Assembly (NCBI RefSeq): GCF_000010665.1
Contig: NC_012797.1
Coordinates: 1-58,704, forward strand
Length of the DNA: 58,704 bases
Direction of reading: 5' to 3'
Origin: Solidesulfovibrio magneticus RS-1
GTDB lineage: Bacteria; Desulfobacterota; Desulfovibrionia; Desulfovibrionales; Desulfovibrionaceae
Each line of letters begins with the position of its first letter. The first letter of the stretch is position 1. Below are positions 54,927 through 58,704 of this stretch, piece by piece. Under the pieces are notes generated by a model. It had not been told where the DNA came from. It did not search any database and saw only the letters and a list, made by a program, of their open reading frames with translations. A program made the position numbers and the translations under genes.

Positions 54927-56521
54927 TGGGCAATATTGCGGCCGGTTTTTTCCGCCTGGCCGAACATTTTCTCGACCGCGACGCCTTGGACGTCCAGGGC
55001 CAGCGCGTCAGCTACGGCGCGCTGCGTGACGACGCCCTGGCCATTGCCGGAGCCGTGGCCGCCCATGCCGGCAGCCGGCCCCATGTGGCCGTGTTCGACC
55101 AGCGCTCCCGCTCCGCCTACGCCGCCGTCCTGGGCATCCTGGCCGCCGGCCGGGCCTACGTGCCCCTCAATCCCGGTTTTCCCGCCCAGCGCACCCGGCA
55201 CATGCTCATCCGGTCGGGTTGCGCGGCCGTGGTGACCAGCGCCGAGCACCTGCCGGCCCTGGCCGCCCTTTTGGACCACCCCGAGGCCGAGGCGGCCCTG
55301 GACGAGCTCACCGTGATCCTGGCCCCGGAGGAGGGCGGCCCGGCGTCTCTTGCCCCGGGGCTTTCCCCGAAGCTGGCCCGAGGCCCGCGCTTGGTCCGGG
55401 CCGGTTCCTCGCCGGCCACGGCCGTGGCCGAGGTCGAGAAGGGCCAAACGGCCTATCTGCTTTTCACCTCGGGCAGCACCGGCGCGCCCAAGGGCGTGGC
55501 CGTTTCCCACGGCAACGTCGGAGCCTATCTGGACTATGTCGCCAGCCGCTACGCGCCGTGTCCCGAGGACCGCTTTTCCCAACTGTTCGACCTGACCTTC
55601 GATTTGTCGGTCCACGACATGTTCGTGTGTTTCGGGGCCGGGGCCTGCCTGTGCGTGCCGGCGGCGGCCTCCCTGATGGCCCCGGGCCGGTTCATCCGGG
55701 ACAAGGGACTCACGGTCTGGTTTTCGACGCCTTCCACGGCCGCGTTCATGGCCCGGCTGGGGATGCTCAAACCCGACGCCTTTCCCGGGCTGCGGCTGAG
55801 CCTTTTTTGCGGCGAACCCCTGCCCGCGGCCACGGCCGCCGCCTGGAGCCGGGCCGCGCCCCATTCGCGGCTGGAAAATCTCTACGGTCCCACCGAAACC
55901 ACCATCGCCATCGCTCACTACGCCTGGGATCCGGCCGTTTCGCCCGGACAATGCCAAAACGGCCTCACACCCATCGGCCGGGTGTTCGCCAACCACGACA
56001 GGGTCGTTGTCGGCCCAGACGGCGCGCCGGCGAAGCCAGGCCAAGCCGGAGAACTGCTGCTGGCCGGAGTCCAGGTCACCCGGGGGTATCTGGACGACGA
56101 GGCCAGGACCGCCGGCCAGTTTGTCCGCTGCGGCGACGACGGCCGGATCTGGTACCGCACCGGCGACATCGTGCGCGAGGACCAGGACGGCATCCTGCAA
56201 TATCTGGCCAGGACCGATCAGCAGGTCAAGATCCGGGGTTTTCGGGTCGAATTGTCCGAAGTGGAGCACGCCGTGCGGTCGTTTTGCCAGGCTCCCTACG
56301 TGGTGGCCGTGCCCTGGCCCCTGCACCAGGGCAATCCCGAAGGGCTCATCCTGGCCGTTTTCGGCGGCGACAAGAGCCAAGACGAAATCATCAACCACTG
56401 CAAAAACCGGCTCCCGGGCTACATGGTCCCAGCCAGGGTGGACTTTCTGGAGACCGTGCCGCTTAACAGCAACGGCAAGATCGACCGGGCGGCCGTGAAA
56501 CAACTTCTGACGGGAATATGA
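54923..56521 (+). CDS. Stand-alone adenylation enzyme (ANL superfamily, NRPS A-domain-like)
   Basis: This 532-residue enzyme has adenylation core motifs in order: LLFTSGSTGAPKGVAVSH (A3), FDLTFDLSVHDMF, NLYGPTETTIAIAHY (A5), YRTGDIVRED (A7), RTDQQVKIRGFRVELSEVE (A8) and NSNGKIDR with the catalytic Lys (A10). It activates a carboxylic or amino acid as AMP ester and loads it on a carrier, as DltA does with D-alanine. The carrier protein is the next gene. ATGA overlaps the upstream repeat-linker gene. Substrate is unknown. Confidence 0.9.
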   Translation: MMGNIAAGFFRLAEHFLDRDALDVQGQRVSYGALRDDALAIAGAVAAHAGSRPHVAVFDQRSRSAYAAVLGILAAGRAYVPLNPGFPAQRTRHMLIRSGCAAVVTSAEHLPALAALLDHPEAEAALDELTVILAPEEGGPASLAPGLSPKLARGPRLVRAGSSPATAVAEVEKGQTAYLLFTSGSTGAPKGVAVSHGNVGAYLDYVASRYAPCPEDRFSQLFDLTFDLSVHDMFVCFGAGACLCVPAAASLMAPGRFIRDKGLTVWFSTPSTAAFMARLGMLKPDAFPGLRLSLFCGEPLPAATAAAWSRAAPHSRLENLYGPTETTIAIAHYAWDPAVSPGQCQNGLTPIGRVFANHDRVVVGPDGAPAKPGQAGELLLAGVQVTRGYLDDEARTAGQFVRCGDDGRIWYRTGDIVREDQDGILQYLARTDQQVKIRGFRVELSEVEHAVRSFCQAPYVVAVPWPLHQGNPEGLILAVFGGDKSQDEIINHCKNRLPGYMVPARVDFLETVPLNSNGKIDRAAVKQLLTGI

Positions 56522-56522
56522 C

Positions 56523-56792
56523 ATGCAAGACGTCAAAGACGCGTTGCGCCGGTTTATCGCCGGGCATTTGGAGGAAGCGGCCGCACGCAAGGGGCGCGTG
56601 GTCACGGTGACGGACGATTTGTACATCCTGGGCGAGCAGCTCCTGGATTCGCTGGAATTTTTAAACCTGCTCATGGCCGTGGAGCAGCGGTTTCAGCTGG
56701 AAGTGGATTTTTCCGACCGGGACATCGCCGAAGTGACCCGCTTCGGGGCCCTGGTGGACGCCTTCGCGGCAACGGCGGGGCAGGGGGGATGA
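56523..56792 (+). CDS. Acyl/peptidyl carrier protein
   Basis: This 89-residue four-helix carrier protein has LLDSLEFLNLLMAVEQRF, where the Ser accepts 4'-phosphopantetheine. The spacing from the adenylation gene is 1 base, and its stop overlaps the next gene by 4 bases. It should carry the acid activated by the upstream enzyme. Confidence 0.9.
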   Translation: MQDVKDALRRFIAGHLEEAAARKGRVVTVTDDLYILGEQLLDSLEFLNLLMAVEQRFQLEVDFSDRDIAEVTRFGALVDAFAATAGQGG

Positions 56793-57514
56793 GCGTCAAC
56801 TGGGCGGCCATCGCCGAGGCGCGCCATGTCGCGGTCAAGGACTGCTGGACGACCTGCGACGGCTATTGCTGCAAGAACTTCCTGGCCGGCGAATTGTCCC
56901 TGCCAGACGCGGACAAGGTCATCGTGCCCTATCTGCCCGGGGAATTCGCCTATCAGCAGACCCTTGGCGGTCTGCCGGAATCGGTGCGGGCCGTGCGCCA
57001 GACGTATGTCCTGCCCGACGGGCGGCCCTGGAACGTCGATTTCCTGCACTGCACGGCCAAGGGCCGGTGCGACGGCCTGTTTTATAAGCCCCTGGTCTGC
57101 CGGATCTACCCGTATTTTCCCCTGGTCGACCTCGCCGGCTCCATCCGGGGCTTTGAGTACTGCTCGCTCATGGACCTCTTTCATGCCGGCCCGGACGCCC
57201 ATCCCTGCACCCTGGCGCGCGAGCTGGGCCAGGCTGTCCAGGACGGCTTGCGGCGGTCTTTGGCTCCGGCCTTGCGCTTTCCGGAGATCATCTTCGCCTT
57301 TGCCATGTTCGAGCGTATCGTTACGGCCCTGCGCCGGGCTGTCCCCGGCGTTCTGGACGGCGAGCCGGGCTCGGAGGGGCGCGGCCGGTTTCTGCGCGCC
57401 TACCAATGGCAGGTGTTTTCGCGCAAGCCCTGGGCCACGCCGGCTTTTGCCGAAGAAACAGCCGCGCTGTACGCGGCCATGACGCGTCGCCACGGTCCCC
57501 TGGACCTGGCCTGA
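56789..57514 (+). CDS. YkgJ-type cysteine-cluster protein
   Basis: This 241-residue protein has CWTTCDGYCCKNF at the N-terminus, then CTAKGRCDGLFYKPLVCRIY with the CxxxxRP-like CRIYPYFP segment, the YkgJ/zinc-iron-chelating pattern. The C-terminal half is helical. The family may bind a metal cluster, but function is not established. The 4-base overlap with the carrier gene suggests it acts in the same pathway, for example as an oxidase of the carrier-bound acid. Confidence 0.82.
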   Translation: MSVNWAAIAEARHVAVKDCWTTCDGYCCKNFLAGELSLPDADKVIVPYLPGEFAYQQTLGGLPESVRAVRQTYVLPDGRPWNVDFLHCTAKGRCDGLFYKPLVCRIYPYFPLVDLAGSIRGFEYCSLMDLFHAGPDAHPCTLARELGQAVQDGLRRSLAPALRFPEIIFAFAMFERIVTALRRAVPGVLDGEPGSEGRGRFLRAYQWQVFSRKPWATPAFAEETAALYAAMTRRHGPLDLA

Positions 57515-57645
57515 GGTCGCCTCCCCGGCCCGGGAACACCCTATTGCCGGCACGTCGCGCCAGACGCGCTCCGCCGGCCGCACCCGCCGGCTGTTATGCG
57601 ACACGCCGCGCGGGATGTGCTCGAAAGCCTAAACGAGGGCCAACC

Positions 57646-58493
57646 ATGGCGTTTTTCACCCCGCAATCCTTTGCCGCCCTCCTGGACGAACTGCCCATTG
57701 GCCGAGGCGACGTGGTGTTCGTGCAATCGTCCCTGGCCGCCCTGGGGCCGTGGCGCGGCGTCGCGCAAACGACCTGCCGGAGGTGGTCATCGAGGCTTTG
57801 GAGCGGCGCATCGGTCCCGACGGCGTCCTGGTCATGCCCGCCTTTGGCTACGACTTTCCGCGAACCGGCCAGTGCGATCTGCGCCAAGAGCCCAGCGTGG
57901 TCGGGGTGTTGACGGAGCGCCTGCGGCGCATGCCCGGCACGCTGCGTTCGGTCCATCCCATGTTTTCCTTCGTGGGCAGGGGGGCCGGGGCCGAGGCGCT
58001 GCTGCGCCCCGACCGGGCTGAGCGGCACCCGTTTGGCCCGGATTCAGTCCTGGCCCGGCTCCACGAGGCCAACGCCCTGACCCTGCTCTTGGGGGCGCAG
58101 TTTCGCACCTGCACCGCATTCGTCTACAGCGAGCGGGTCCACGGCGCGCCCTACCGGTTCGACAAGGCCTTTGCCGGCGCGGTGACGGGGCTGGACGGAA
58201 CCGTGCACCAGGGCGATTTTTATCATTATTGCCTGCCGCGCAGCATTTCCTTGCAACCCGATTATTCCCGGGCGGCGGCGCAGCTTCTGGCCGACGGCAC
58301 GGCCCGCCGGATCAAGGCGGGCCTGGGGGCGGTCACCTTTTTCCGTTGCGCCCCGGTCCACGCCTTCCTGGGCCGGGAGCTGGCCGCCGATCCCTGGTAC
58401 CTGCTCAGCGCGCCGCCGGAAATGCTCGTCACCTACGCCAACGGCGTCGAGACCCTGGTGGAACCCGGGGAATTGTCGAGCCATCGGCGGTAA
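57646..58493 (+). pseudogene. AAC(3)-like acyltransferase, frameshifted
   Basis: Two frames give one aminoglycoside-N3-acetyltransferase-family protein. The first (from the ATG at 57646) has LDELPIGRGDVVFVQSSLAA LGPW. The second (from about 57770) has DLPEVVIEALERRIGPDGVL, RSVHPMFSFVGRG (the family's HPxxSF motif) and LHEANALTLLLG. The frame changes at about 57755-57775. Together the protein would be about 280 residues, a normal length. The family transfers acyl groups from CoA or carrier proteins to amines; here a carrier-bound acid and an amino sugar would be logical partners. The break may be real or a sequencing error. Confidence 0.8.
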
Positions 58494-58704
58494 AGACCGC
58501 CCCACGATCATCCCAGCGGGCGCACAGTGCCGGCCGGCAAATACAGGCCGGCCCCGCAACTGCGCAGCCAGCGCGACCGAACCGCCAGCCCCCGGCGTTT
58601 TTGTCGGCCATCCTGGGATAGCCTGAGGGTGCGTCCCAACGGCACGACCAGCGACAACAAATACCCCAAAAAAAACCTTGCGAATCATGGATTCGCGGTG
58701 CTAA
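58494..58704. other. Intergenic end region, upstream of parA module 1 if circular
   Basis: No gene is visible. A GC hairpin (ggccggc against gccggcc, near 58532-58554) may end transcription of the upstream genes. A 17-bp palindrome lies at 58680-58696. If the molecule is circular this region joins base 1 and would hold the parA promoter. Confidence 0.55.
58680..58696. repeat. 17-bp palindrome near the window end
   Basis: gcgaatc-atg-gattcgc has perfect 7-bp arms. On a circular molecule it lies about 50 bases upstream of parA at 41, where an operator or centromere site is expected. Confidence 0.6.

Noticed and set aside
54848..56674. A 608-codon open frame on the minus strand
   Set aside because: It lies opposite the adenylation and carrier genes, has a composition typical of antisense frames in GC-rich DNA (Gly, Arg, His-rich) and shows no family motif.

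Overview
The window looks like a replicon or large accessory island from a GC-rich, sulfate-reducing deltaproteobacterium of the Desulfovibrio group. The base composition, the cobalamin-dependent radical SAM enzymes and the mix of IS66, IS1182, IS21, ISL3, IS256 and Tn3-family elements all point that way. The window length, 58704 bases, equals from memory (not checked) the size of plasmid pDMC1 of Desulfovibrio magneticus RS-1, so this may be one complete circular plasmid cut open just upstream of a parA gene. If it is circular, the two ends join and the two partition modules described below lie only about 6 kb apart.

Replicon maintenance is at the edges. Two paralogous modules, 41-2155 and 52733-54926, each consist of a ParA ATPase followed by an unusual protein built as N-terminus / low-complexity linker / winged helix / low-complexity linker / conserved C-terminal domain. 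No ParB and no known Rep protein was recognised, so these proteins are the best candidates for centromere-binding or initiator proteins. The linkers are encoded by strictly phased DNA repeats: 13-bp spacing in the first gene, which is not a multiple of three, and 12-bp spacing in the second. Both genes also carry the same short inverted repeat right after the second linker. This is the most novel system in the window. Downstream of the second module, in what looks like the same operon, are an adenylation enzyme, an acyl carrier protein, a cysteine-cluster protein and a frameshifted AAC(3)-like acyltransferase.

From 2.3 to 39.8 kb the window is mainly a surface-polysaccharide locus broken up by insertion sequences. 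2.3-4.4 kb holds a membrane GT-C-like protein and its small partner. 4.4-11.0 kb is a nest of ISs inside ISs. 11.3-16.9 kb is a visibly AT-rich island with a radical SAM protein and two large membrane proteins. 17.0-21.6 kb is a second IS nest. 22.5-39.8 kb is a long co-directional operon: two GT2 glycosyltransferases, a B12 radical SAM enzyme, a NUDIX hydrolase, heptose kinase (HddA-like), a thiamine-dependent E1 alpha/beta pair, a GDP-fucose-synthase-like reductase, an RfbH-like iron-sulfur sugar 3-dehydratase, a sugar epimerase, an HddC-like guanylyltransferase, GT-C membrane proteins with small anchored partners, an LhgO-like oxidase, GmhA, and a GmhB cut off after about 25 codons. Together they suggest a GDP-linked heptose pathway plus synthesis of an unusual deoxy or branched sugar, now damaged by transposition.

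39.8-50.9 kb is a mobile block bounded by Tn3-family inverted repeats. It holds an inverted partial IS66 identical to the one at 5.8 kb, a prophage- or ICE-like fragment (serine recombinase, excisionase-like protein, terminase small subunit, toxin-antitoxin pair), and a Tn3-family unit with tnpR, tnpA and a TraK-like passenger gene. Beyond it lie a nucleotidyltransferase cut by the transposon and a CDP-glycerol-type phosphotransferase, probably the other side of the interrupted polysaccharide locus.
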